This document shows, piece by piece, positions 44,752 to 54,462 of a stretch of DNA of 64,000 bases. Origin of the DNA: Pseudomonadota bacterium. Its GTDB lineage: Bacteria > Myxococcota > Myxococcia > Myxococcales > Myxococcaceae. A program made the translations under genes and the position numbers. The stretch is taken from NCBI GenBank assembly GCA_023423535.1, contig JAFAFL010000137.1, positions 310,001 to 374,000 on the forward strand. The letters are read 5' to 3'. The notes beneath the pieces are model-generated. The model worked only from the letters and a program-made list of their open reading frames with translations, ran no database searches and was not told the origin of the DNA. The first letter of the stretch is position 1. Each line of letters begins with the position of its first letter.

Positions 44752-45225
44752 GTGGCAAGGGATCGCAGCTCGTGGGACCAGTACTTCATGGATATCGCCA
44801 CCCAGGTGGCGACCCGGGCGACGTGTGATCGCAAGCACGTGGGCGCGGTGCTCGTGCGCGACCGCACCATCCTCTCCACCGGCTACAACGGCTCCATCCG
44901 CGGCCTCCCCCACTGCGACGAGGTGGGTCACATGATGGAGAACGGGCACTGCGTGGCCACCGTGCACGCGGAGGCGAACGCGATCATCCAGGCCGCGAAG
45001 AACGGCGTGGGGATCGACGGCGCGACCATGTACACGACCGCCAGTCCCTGCTGGCCCTGCTTCAAGCTCATCGCCAACTCGGGCTGCCGCCGGATCGTCT
45101 TCAGCGAGTTCTACCGGGATCCGCGCATCTTCGAGTTCGCCTCGCGGCTGGGCATCGAGCTGACCGCGCTCGGCGAGGCGGCGGCACAGGCGCTCCCCGA
45201 GAGCGCTCCGAAGGGCTCCCTGTAG
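44752..45225 (+). CDS. deoxycytidylate (dCMP) deaminase-like enzyme
   Basis: A 157-residue zinc deaminase of the dCMP/ComEB group. The zinc ligands are H72 in ATVHAEANAII (with the proton-shuttling E74) and C100 and C103 in ASPCWPCFK. The start (SSWDQYFMDIATQVATRATC) and a second metal-type cluster with GLPHCDEVGHMMENGHC fit ComEB and phage-type dCMP deaminases. These convert dCMP to dUMP and are often regulated by dCTP and dTTP. The start is GTG 44752 after GAGGAGGAG. It is not obviously coupled to its neighbours. Confidence 0.9.
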   Translation: MARDRSSWDQYFMDIATQVATRATCDRKHVGAVLVRDRTILSTGYNGSIRGLPHCDEVGHMMENGHCVATVHAEANAIIQAAKNGVGIDGATMYTTASPCWPCFKLIANSGCRRIVFSEFYRDPRIFEFASRLGIELTALGEAAAQALPESAPKGSL

Positions 45226-45539
45226 TCTTTACCGAAGTCTTCCCGAAACCGGCTCCGGACCCCGTGCCAGGCTCTCCGGCAGGCGGCGGAGCGCCGGAAG
45301 CATCCTGAAAAGTTTCCCGTTTCACTTTTACCGATCTGCACGGAAGCGGACGGTGCAGGTGCCCGATTCGTGGTGGCGGGTTCACCTGTGGACGGAGTGA
45401 CTGGCGGGCACAGGACGGCTTCCGGCGCCGCAGGGAGGCGCACCGGGGGCGTTGGTTGACCACCTGTGGGTGGATCCCTAGATCCGGGGCCACTGGGCGG
45501 CGGCGGCGGCGGGAGACACGGACAACTCAGGAGCCTCCT
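45226..45539. other. 314-base gap between the deaminase and kinase genes
   Basis: This gap contains no convincing coding frame. It has a short AT-richer stretch (TGAAAAGTTTCCCG at about 45305) in a GC-rich background and, near its end, the putative promoter at 45456-45484. I see no repeat or RNA gene in it. Confidence 0.5.
45456..45484 (+). promoter_or_regulatory. putative sigma-70-type promoter of the kinase-NtrC pair
   Basis: TTGACC (45456-45461), a 17-base spacer and TAGATC (45479-45484) stand 56 bases before the TTG start at 45540. It argues against an upstream start at 45456. Confidence 0.4.
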
Positions 45540-46247
45540 TTGGCAAACAGTTCTGCGGCAGGGCTCACCCCCTCCCTGCCTCGCGACACCGAGGCCGATT
45601 CGGCAGCGAAGGTCGCCATCGACGCGGCGCGCGGCGCACTCAATCAACGGTTGATGGACAGCCTGCTGCACGACGTGCGCAACCCGCTCAACGCCTTCTC
45701 CATCAACCTCGACGTGCTGACGGAGAAGATCCGGCGCGAGCACGGCGAGATCCCCGCCGCGCAGGAGAAGAACCTGCGGGTGATGCGCGAGCAGATCTTC
45801 CGCATGGACGGGATCCTCAAGCACTTCGCCGAGTTCATGGGCGCGCCCCGCCAGGTGGGCCTTCACAGCTCGGGGGCGGTGGACCTCAGCGCCGCGCTGG
45901 CGGACGTGGTGACGCTGCTCGGGCACGAGAGCCGCCGGGCGATGATCAAGGTCCGCCAGATGGTGGAGCCGGGCCTGAAGGTCTCAGCGGGCCTCGACGA
46001 CCTGCGCTTTCTGGCGATGCAGGCCGTCTATCGCGCGCTCAGCCGCGCCGGCACCGAGGGCGAGGTGGACGTCACCCTCCAACGGGACGGCGAGCGCGCG
46101 CTCCTGCGGGTGAAGGACGGTCACCCGGACGCCTTCTTCGAGCCCTTCCCGCACGCGCCGGACGCGCTCCGGGCGGTGGCGGAGCGGGCCGGCGCGGAGG
46201 TCCGCATCGCCGGCGCCGAGACCGTCATCACGCTTCCGCTGTCCTGA
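45540..46247 (+). CDS. sensorless histidine kinase-like protein with eroded ATPase
   Basis: A 235-residue soluble protein. Its first part has a clear DHp helix with H44 (DSLLHDVRNPLNAFSINL), then a helix to about residue 110. The ATP-binding half does not show the usual boxes: the N-box region reads FLAMQAVYRALSRAG without the Asn, and the G1 position reads VKDGHPDAFFEP instead of DnGpGi. It may not bind ATP well, and could serve as a phosphatase, a phosphotransfer (HPt-like) protein or a pseudokinase. No sensor domain is present. The start TTG 45540 follows AGGAG. It is 50 bases upstream of the NtrC-type regulator, its probable partner. Confidence 0.75.
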   Translation: MANSSAAGLTPSLPRDTEADSAAKVAIDAARGALNQRLMDSLLHDVRNPLNAFSINLDVLTEKIRREHGEIPAAQEKNLRVMREQIFRMDGILKHFAEFMGAPRQVGLHSSGAVDLSAALADVVTLLGHESRRAMIKVRQMVEPGLKVSAGLDDLRFLAMQAVYRALSRAGTEGEVDVTLQRDGERALLRVKDGHPDAFFEPFPHAPDALRAVAERAGAEVRIAGAETVITLPLS

Positions 46248-46297
46248 TCCCCTTTGTCGCTTCCCCCTGTCGCTTTCGTAGATCCGAGGTCGCATCC

Positions 46298-47725
<1,428 letters not shown>

Positions 47726-47740
47726 TCAAAACGGGCGGTT

Positions 47741-47762
47741 GGGACGCGAGACCCCGCGTCCC
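47741..47762 (+). terminator. hairpin after the NtrC-family gene
   Basis: GGGACGCG (47741-47748) pairs with CGCGTCCC (47755-47762) around a six-base loop. The following sequence is GGCTTGACTTTG, without a true T tract, so it is a possible rather than clear terminator. Confidence 0.4.
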
Positions 47763-47896
47763 GGCTTGACTTTGTGCGCTCCAAAGAGGGACTCTTGCGG
47801 GCCTTGTCGCTCCGCTGACGCTCGCGCGCGCGGCGGTCCCCGACAGGACCGGGCAGAGCCACTTCCGCATCCTCCGCGCACGAAGGTCAAGCCACT

Positions 47897-49846
47897 ATGA
47901 GCGACGGACGTATCCTCCACTTCTTCGCCGGAAAGGGTGGCGTTGGCAAGACCACGCTGGCCGCCGCCTACGCCATGAACCTGGCGGAGAAGTACCCGAA
48001 GGAAAAGGTCCTCCTCGTATCGCACGACGCATCGCAGGCGCTGACGGATCTCCTGAAGAAGAAGGTGGGCCCCAAGCCGGTGCGGCTGACGCCGGGCAAG
48101 GCCGGTGGCCTCTTCGCCCAGGAGTGGAGCCCCGCCGCGCAGATGGGGCCCTTCCTCAAGCAGTTCGAGCCCGCGGTGAAGAAGGCCGTGCAGAAGGGCG
48201 CGCTGCTGAGCGAGGACGAGCTCTCGAAGATCCTCACCCAGAGCCTGCCGGCGCTGGAGGAGACGGTGTTCCTCTTCGGGCTGCTGGAGGAGCTCGAGGA
48301 CAAGACCTGGGACCGGATCGTCGTGGACGCCGCGCCCACCTCGCACCTCTTGCGGCTGGTGGATCTGCCCCAGGCGCTGCGCAAGTACCTCGGGCTGGTG
48401 AAGCCCATGCCCAAGACCACGAAGAAGGACGCACCCACCATGGGCGGCGTGGGCGGGTTCCTCGAGGAGGTCGGCGGGAAGGTGGACCGGCTCCTCGCGC
48501 TGCTGAAGGACGGCGGTCGCACCGCGTTCCACATGGTCGCGCTGGCCGAGCCCGTGCCCGAGGCGCAGACCCGTTCGGCGTTCGCGAAGCTCACCGAGCG
48601 CGGCCTGCCGGTGGCGGGCTTCGTGGTGAACCAGGTCGAGGACAAGACCGGCTGCCCCGCGTGTCAGGGCCGCCGCGGGCTGCAGGCGCCGCACGTGCGC
48701 AAGCTGCTCGGGGTGGACAAGGCGGTGGGCGTGCAGCTGGTGGCGAAGCGCGAAGAGGCGCCGCGCGGGCTGGACGACCTGAAGAAGCTCGGCAAGGAGT
48801 GGGCGAGCGGCAAGGAGACGAAGGCGCTGGAGTTCAGCGCGGCGGAGGGGCCGCCGGCGCTGGTGCGCGCGCCGTCCATGCCGCCGATCACCGCGCCGCC
48901 GATCCCGCCGACGCGGCTCATCTTCTTCGTGGGCCATGGCGGCGTGGGCAAGAGCTCCTGCGCGGCCGCCGCGGCGGTGACGCTGACGGAGAAGGAGGGG
49001 CCGGTGCTCCTCATCTCCACCGACCCGGCGCACTCGCTGAGCGACGTGCTGCAGAGCCGGCTGACGGACACCGAGACGCAGGTGAAGGGGACGAAGGGCC
49101 TCTACGCGCGCGAGCTCGACGTGCAGACCTGGTTCGCGAACCTGCGCAAGCGCTGGAAGGAGAAGGCGGAGAAGGCCTTCGAGGGCGCGGCGGCGAAGGG
49201 CGCGGACGTGGCGTACGACCGCGAGGTGCTGCGGAACCTCCTCGACACCGCGCCCGCGGCGATCGACGAGCTCGCGGCGCTCTCCACGCTGACGGATGCG
49301 ATCGTGCAGGAGCGGTTCAAGCGCATCGTGGTGGATCCGGCGCCCGCCGGGGCCATGGTCCGCGTGGTGGAGCTGCCGGCCATCGCCATCGGCTGGCTGG
49401 AGGCCATTGCCGCTTCCATCGCGAAGTACCGTGCGAAGGGCATGGCGGAGCTGGCGGACGACGTGGCGGGGATGATCAAGCACATCCAGCGCTTCGAGCA
49501 GGCGCTGAGCACGCCGGCGGAGTCGCGCTTCCTCGTGGTCTCGCGCGGTGAGGACATGGCCGCGGCGCGCACCGAGCGGCTGGTGGCGGCGCTGCAGAAG
49601 CGGAAGCTCGCGGTGGAGCGCGTGCTGGTGAACCGCGTGCTGCCGAAGAGCACCTGCGAGAAGTGCGAAGAGCGCCGCAAGAACGAGCTCGCCGCGGCGA
49701 AGGCCATGGAGAAGAAGATCGGCCTGCCGGTCACCGTGGCGCCCGCGCTCGGACGTCATCCGGCGGGGCTGCGCGAGCTGAAGGCGTTCCGCACCTCCTG
49801 GTACGCGCTCAGCGCGCCGGCGGCGAAGATCAAGGTCGCTTCGTAG
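47897..49846 (+). CDS. duplicated ArsA/GET3-type anion-transporting ATPase
   Basis: A 649-residue protein made of two ArsA-like ATPase halves joined by a proline-rich linker (about 318-339). The first has the deviant Walker A GKGGVGKTT (12-20) with its signature Lys and DAAPTSH (144-150). The second has GHGGVGKSS (346-354), where the signature Lys is His, and VDPAPAGAM instead of DxAPTGH, so it may hydrolyse ATP poorly. Each half has a CxxC pair (C253/C256, and CEKC in the second), as in GET3-type proteins that dimerise through zinc. Canonical ArsA exports arsenite with ArsB, but no ars genes are present here. A tail-anchored-protein or other cargo role is possible. Confidence 0.88.
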   Translation: MSDGRILHFFAGKGGVGKTTLAAAYAMNLAEKYPKEKVLLVSHDASQALTDLLKKKVGPKPVRLTPGKAGGLFAQEWSPAAQMGPFLKQFEPAVKKAVQKGALLSEDELSKILTQSLPALEETVFLFGLLEELEDKTWDRIVVDAAPTSHLLRLVDLPQALRKYLGLVKPMPKTTKKDAPTMGGVGGFLEEVGGKVDRLLALLKDGGRTAFHMVALAEPVPEAQTRSAFAKLTERGLPVAGFVVNQVEDKTGCPACQGRRGLQAPHVRKLLGVDKAVGVQLVAKREEAPRGLDDLKKLGKEWASGKETKALEFSAAEGPPALVRAPSMPPITAPPIPPTRLIFFVGHGGVGKSSCAAAAAVTLTEKEGPVLLISTDPAHSLSDVLQSRLTDTETQVKGTKGLYARELDVQTWFANLRKRWKEKAEKAFEGAAAKGADVAYDREVLRNLLDTAPAAIDELAALSTLTDAIVQERFKRIVVDPAPAGAMVRVVELPAIAIGWLEAIAASIAKYRAKGMAELADDVAGMIKHIQRFEQALSTPAESRFLVVSRGEDMAAARTERLVAALQKRKLAVERVLVNRVLPKSTCEKCEERRKNELAAAKAMEKKIGLPVTVAPALGRHPAGLRELKAFRTSWYALSAPAAKIKVAS

Positions 49847-49878
49847 TCCGGCGCTTTTCAGTTCCGAGTCGTGGGAAG

Positions 49879-49904
49879 GCCCGGTGCGCATGCGCCGGGC
49901 TTTT
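49879..49904 (+). terminator. intrinsic terminator after the ArsA-type gene
   Basis: GCCCGG (49879-49884) pairs with CCGGGC (49895-49900), with a further symmetric TGCGCATGCG in the loop. It is followed directly by TTTTCTCGTTTT. Confidence 0.8.
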
Positions 49905-49946
49905 CTCGTTTTGGCGAGCCCGGCGCGGAGTGGCTATCTTCTGGGC

Positions 49947-50534
49947 ATGCGGCAGCCTTCGCACGGCCAGGCGACGATTGAGGACTACCTCCGGTGTGAT
50001 CCGGAGCGCAGGCTCGAGCTCATTCGTGGCGTGCTGGTCGAAAAGGCGGCGCCGTCGGGCGAGCACTCTCACGCGCAGGTGCGGCTCGGTCGTCAGATCA
50101 GCTGGTTTTTCGACCGGAAGCCCGGCGGGCGATCCCCTGGAGGCTGGTGGATCTTGTCGGAAGTGGATGTGCGGCTCGGTGCCGAAGTCGTCCGTCCGGA
50201 TGTCTGTGGTTATCGGCGTGACCGGATGCCGAAGCCACCGCGCGGACGGCTCATCGACCTTCCGCCGGACTGGGTCTGCGAGATCCTGTCGCCCTCGAAC
50301 GAGGATCGCGATCGCGTCGAGAAGCTGGAGACGTACTTCCGCTCGGGCGTGCCTCACTACTGGATCCTCAACCCGGTCGCGGGGACGCTCGAGGTCTTCC
50401 GACGCACGGAGCTCGCGTACGCGCTGGTGCTCCCTGCGCACCGTGGCCAGAAGGTGAGGGCGGAGCCGTTCGACGCGGTGGAGCTGTCGGTGGACGAGCT
50501 GCTGGGTGGCGATCCGGAAGAGGACGAGACGTAG
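49947..50534 (+). CDS. Uma2-family (DUF820) putative endonuclease
   Basis: A 195-residue Uma2 protein, a second member after the one at 22458-23048. It shows the same blocks: ATIEDYLRCDPERRLELIRG, LSEVDVRLGAEVVRPDVCGY (active-site Asp region), WVCEILSPSNEDRDRVEKLE and VPHYWILNPVAGTLEVFRR. I chose ATG 49947 rather than an upstream in-frame ATG at 49884 because the latter lies within the preceding terminator. The function is unknown. It is followed by the accA run after 91 bases. Confidence 0.85.
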   Translation: MRQPSHGQATIEDYLRCDPERRLELIRGVLVEKAAPSGEHSHAQVRLGRQISWFFDRKPGGRSPGGWWILSEVDVRLGAEVVRPDVCGYRRDRMPKPPRGRLIDLPPDWVCEILSPSNEDRDRVEKLETYFRSGVPHYWILNPVAGTLEVFRRTELAYALVLPAHRGQKVRAEPFDAVELSVDELLGGDPEEDET

Positions 50535-50586
50535 CGCTCGCGCGAAGCGGGGACGCTGACGCGCCGCGCCGAAGAGGTGTCTCGCG

Positions 50587-50618
50587 TTGCGGTCACAGCA
50601 GACGGGTGCTAGCACCCG
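50587..50618 (+). promoter_or_regulatory. putative promoter overlapped by a 16-base palindrome, upstream of accA
   Basis: CGGGTGCT (50603-50610) and AGCACCCG (50611-50618) form a perfect 16-base palindrome seven bases before the accA ATG. A promoter-like TTGCGG (50587-50592), 17-base spacer and TAGCAC (50610-50615) overlap it. The layout is that of a repressor operator over a -10 region. I know no regulator for this exact sequence. Confidence 0.45.
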
Positions 50619-50625
50619 CGAACCC

Positions 50626-51597
<972 letters not shown>

Positions 51598-51607
51598 GCC
51601 CACGATC

Positions 51608-52699
51608 ATGCGTTCCCTCGTCGCACCGCACATCGAGTCGCTGCACCCGTACGTTCCCGGCAAGCCCATCGAGGAGACCGAGCGCGAGTACGGCATCACC
51701 GACGTGGTGAAGCTCGCCTCCAACGAGAACCCGCTCGGGCCCGCCCCGCGCGCGGTGGAGGCGATGCGCGCTGCGCTGAAGGACCTGCACCTCTATCCGG
51801 ACGGTGCGTCCTTCCACCTCGTGCGCGCGCTGGCGAAGAGCCTCGACGTGCCGCCGGAGACGGTGATGGTGGGCTCGGGCTCGAACGAGCTCATCGAGCT
51901 GCTCATCCGCACCTTCACCACGCCGGAGGAGGAGACGATCCTCAGCAAGGGATCGTTCCTCATGTACAAGGTCGCGCTGCAGTCGCACGGCCGGCCGTAC
52001 CGCGAGGTGCCCATGAAGAGCGGGTACCAGTACGACCTCGACGCGATCGCCGCCGCGGTGGGACCGAAGACGAAGCTCATCTTCCTCGCCAACCCGGACA
52101 ACCCCACCGGCACCGCGTTCACGAGGGCGGCGTTGGACGCGTTCCTCACGAAGGTGCCGGAGGACGTGCTCGTCGTCCACGACGAGGCCTACTTCGAGTA
52201 CTGCGACCTGCCGGACTACCCGAACGGCGTGGAGTACGCGCGGCGGCACAGGAACGTCATCGCGCTGCGGACCTTCGCCAAGGCGTACGGGCTCGCGGGT
52301 GCGCGCGTGGGCTACGGCGTGATGGACGCGAAGCTCGTCTCGTACCTCAACCGGACGCGGATGCCGTTCCACCTCACCTCGCTCGCGCAGGTGGGCGCGG
52401 CTGCGGCGCTGGAGGACGGGGAGCACGTGCGGCGCACGGTGGCGCTGGCGCAGCAGGGCCTGCGCTACCTGGAGACGGAGCTGGGCAAGCTGGGGGTGAC
52501 GGTGCCGCGCTCGCACACGAACTTCGTCTTCGCCGACTTCGGCCGGCCCGCGGCGCCGATCTACGAGGGGCTCCTGCGGCGAGGCCTCATCACCCGTCCG
52601 GTGCCGGGCTACGGCTTCCCCAACGCGCTGCGGATCTCCACCGGGCTGATGCCGCAGAACGAGCGGCTCGTGGCCGCGCTGCGGGAGATCCTCGCTTGA
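51608..52699 (+). CDS. hisC: histidinol-phosphate aminotransferase
   Basis: A 363-residue PLP enzyme of the HisC group, which transaminates imidazole acetol phosphate to histidinol phosphate in histidine synthesis. Visible marks are KLASNENPLGP (36-46), GSGSNELIELLIRTF, ANPDNPTGTA (161-170), D192 of VHDEAYFEY and the PLP lysine K225 in RTFAKAYGLAGARVGYG. HisC-like enzymes can also accept aromatic amino acids, so a second role is possible. No other his genes are nearby. The stop overlaps the cmk start by four bases. Confidence 0.92.
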   Translation: MRSLVAPHIESLHPYVPGKPIEETEREYGITDVVKLASNENPLGPAPRAVEAMRAALKDLHLYPDGASFHLVRALAKSLDVPPETVMVGSGSNELIELLIRTFTTPEEETILSKGSFLMYKVALQSHGRPYREVPMKSGYQYDLDAIAAAVGPKTKLIFLANPDNPTGTAFTRAALDAFLTKVPEDVLVVHDEAYFEYCDLPDYPNGVEYARRHRNVIALRTFAKAYGLAGARVGYGVMDAKLVSYLNRTRMPFHLTSLAQVGAAAALEDGEHVRRTVALAQQGLRYLETELGKLGVTVPRSHTNFVFADFGRPAAPIYEGLLRRGLITRPVPGYGFPNALRISTGLMPQNERLVAALREILA

Positions 52700-53412
52700 G
52701 CGAGAGCGGCAGCGAAGGGACGGAGCGACCCTTCATCGTCGCCATCGACGGCCCGGCCGGAGCGGGGAAGAGCACCGTCTCGAAGATGCTCGCGCGACGG
52801 CTGGGCTTCCAGCTGGTGGATACCGGCGCCATCTACCGCTGCGTGGCGCTGCACGTCGAGCGCACCGCCGTCCCGCTCGAGGACGACGCGCAGATGGCCC
52901 ACGTGATCGCGAACATCGACGTGCGCTTCGAGTCGCAGGGTGACGACAACCGCGTGTTCCTCGCCGGCGAGGACGTGACCGAGGCAATCCGCGCGCCGGA
53001 GGTCTCCATGGGCGCCTCGCGCGTGTCGCAGCGGCCGGTGGTGCGTGAAGGGCTGCTCGGCTTGCAGCGGCGGCTGGCGCTGGCGTCACCGAAGGGCGCG
53101 GTGCTCGAGGGCCGAGACATCGGCACCGTGGTGTTTCCCGACGCGGACGCGAAGTTCTTCCTCGAGGCGAACCCGATCGTCCGCGCGAAGCGGCGCCACG
53201 AGGAGCTCGCGCAGAAGGGCGTGGAGAAATCCCTTGAGGAGGTGCTCGAGGAGCAGAACCGCCGCGACGCGCAGGATCGGGAGCGGGAGATCGCGCCCCT
53301 GCGTGCGGCGGAGGACGCGGTGGCGGTGGATTCGTCCGCGCTGCCGCTGCCGGAGGTGGTGGACCGGCTCGAGCGCGAGATCCGCGCGCGCATGGCGGGC
53401 GCTCAGGCCTGA
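52696..53412 (+). CDS. cmk: cytidylate kinase
   Basis: CMP kinase phosphorylates CMP and dCMP using ATP. The 238-residue protein starts at TTG 52696 in a TTGA overlap with hisC. It has the P-loop GPAGAGKST (19-27), LVDTGAIYRCVALH (nucleotide site), VLEGRDIGTVVFPDADAKFF and RAKRRHEELAQKG (lid region). The sequence ends with a helical tail. In many bacteria cmk is followed by rpsA, but here a zinc-ribbon gene follows after 69 bases. Confidence 0.95.
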   Translation: MSESGSEGTERPFIVAIDGPAGAGKSTVSKMLARRLGFQLVDTGAIYRCVALHVERTAVPLEDDAQMAHVIANIDVRFESQGDDNRVFLAGEDVTEAIRAPEVSMGASRVSQRPVVREGLLGLQRRLALASPKGAVLEGRDIGTVVFPDADAKFFLEANPIVRAKRRHEELAQKGVEKSLEEVLEEQNRRDAQDREREIAPLRAAEDAVAVDSSALPLPEVVDRLEREIRARMAGAQA

Positions 53413-53481
53413 CCTCGTCGTCCAGCGCAGCGAGGCGCCGCGCAGCTGGTTAGATTCCTCCGGGAAACGAAGGAGGTCCCC

Positions 53482-53673
53482 ATGTTCCGGTGCTCGGCGT
53501 GCGGTGCGCTGAACCGCGTCGCGCAGGGGCGGACGGGCAGCCCCGTGTGCGGCAAGTGTCAGAAATCATTGGACGTTTCGGGTGCGCCGCAGGAGGTCAC
53601 CGTGGCGGCACTCGACCGGGCGATCGCCCGCTCGCCCATCCCGCTGCGCGCCGGCGCACAACCCCAGGCTTGA
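53482..53673 (+). CDS. 63-residue zinc-ribbon protein resembling a truncated thioredoxin-2
   Basis: A small protein with zinc-ribbon cysteines C4, C7, C23 and C26 (RCSACGALNRVAQGR and CGKCQKSL). This matches the N-terminal zinc finger of thioredoxin 2 (TrxC), including the AxNRV sequence and spacing, and the residues after it (VTVAALDRAIARSPIP) match the first strand and helix of the thioredoxin domain. Then the chain ends (LRAGAQPQA) where TrxC has its long WCGPC-containing domain. I found no other reading frame downstream that restores the missing part. AGGAGGT gives it a strong ribosome-binding site. It may be a remnant or a shortened zinc-binding protein still in use. Confidence 0.75.
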   Translation: MFRCSACGALNRVAQGRTGSPVCGKCQKSLDVSGAPQEVTVAALDRAIARSPIPLRAGAQPQA

Positions 53674-53689
53674 CGAGCGAGCGAGGCGA

Positions 53690-54454
53690 ATGGGCACGCG
53701 CGACGTGACGAACGAACCCGAACGGCCCTTCGTGGTCGATGAACGCACCATGGTGGTGGTGATGACCGGCGCGGGCGTCTCCGCGGAGAGCGGCATCCCC
53801 ACCTTCCGCAGCGCGGGCGGGCTCTGGCAGACGCACCGCTTCGAGAACCTCGCGTCGCCGGAGGGCTTCCGCGCGGATCCGGATCTGGTGTGGCGCTTCT
53901 ATTCGCACCGCCGCGAGCTGGCGAAGAGGTGCCGGCCGAACCCGGGTCACATGGCGCTGGCGGATCTGGAGCGGCGGCTGGGAGATCGCTTTCTCCTCGT
54001 GACCCAGAACGTGGACGGGCTCCACCGCGAGGCGGGCAGCGAGCGCATCGTCGAGCTGCACGGGAACCTCTTCACCACGCGCTGCGCGGATTGCGAGCGG
54101 CCGCCGTTCCACGACCCGGCGCTGCACGAGAAGGGCACGCCGAGCTGCGAGCTCTGCGGAGGAAAGCTGCGCCCGCACATCGTGTGGTTCGGCGAGTGCC
54201 TCGAGTCCGAGCACTTCGATCGGGTGGAGGCCTTCTTCGGTCGCGCGAAGCAGGAGGAGCAGCGGCTGGTGTTCCTCGCCGCGGGGACCTCGGGCGTCGT
54301 CTATCCCGCGGCGGGGCTGGTGGACTTCGCCGCCTGCTTCGGCGCGGAGACCTGGCTGGTGAACTCCGAGCCGCCGGACAACGCGCACTGCTTCCGCTAC
54401 TTCGTGAAGGGGAAGAGCGGCGAGGAGCTGCCGCGGCTCTTCTCCGGGATGTAG
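53690..54454 (+). CDS. Sir2-family NAD-dependent deacylase
   Basis: A 254-residue sirtuin. Marks are GAGVSAESGIPTFR (27-40; NAD site), TQNVDGLHREAG (105-116), catalytic H124 in VELHGNLF, zinc ligands C132, C135, C153 and C156 (CADC and CELC), and HIVWFGE. Late blocks include AGTSGVVYPAAGLVDFA and a C-terminal NAD-binding VNSEPPD. It should remove acetyl or other acyl groups from lysines with NAD as cosubstrate. Specificity is not given by the sequence. It starts 16 bases after the zinc-ribbon gene and may be cotranscribed with it. Confidence 0.93.
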   Translation: MGTRDVTNEPERPFVVDERTMVVVMTGAGVSAESGIPTFRSAGGLWQTHRFENLASPEGFRADPDLVWRFYSHRRELAKRCRPNPGHMALADLERRLGDRFLLVTQNVDGLHREAGSERIVELHGNLFTTRCADCERPPFHDPALHEKGTPSCELCGGKLRPHIVWFGECLESEHFDRVEAFFGRAKQEEQRLVFLAAGTSGVVYPAAGLVDFAACFGAETWLVNSEPPDNAHCFRYFVKGKSGEELPRLFSGM

Positions 54455-54462
54455 GCCGCCCG

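Noticed and set aside
49884..49946. Earlier ATG for the second Uma2 gene
   Set aside because: It lies within the terminator hairpin of the ArsA-type gene, and family similarity begins after ATG 49947.
53640..53690. Frameshift that might restore the thioredoxin domain after the zinc-ribbon protein
   Set aside because: Neither other forward frame contains the WCGPC region before the Sir2 gene begins, so a simple frameshift does not explain the short protein.
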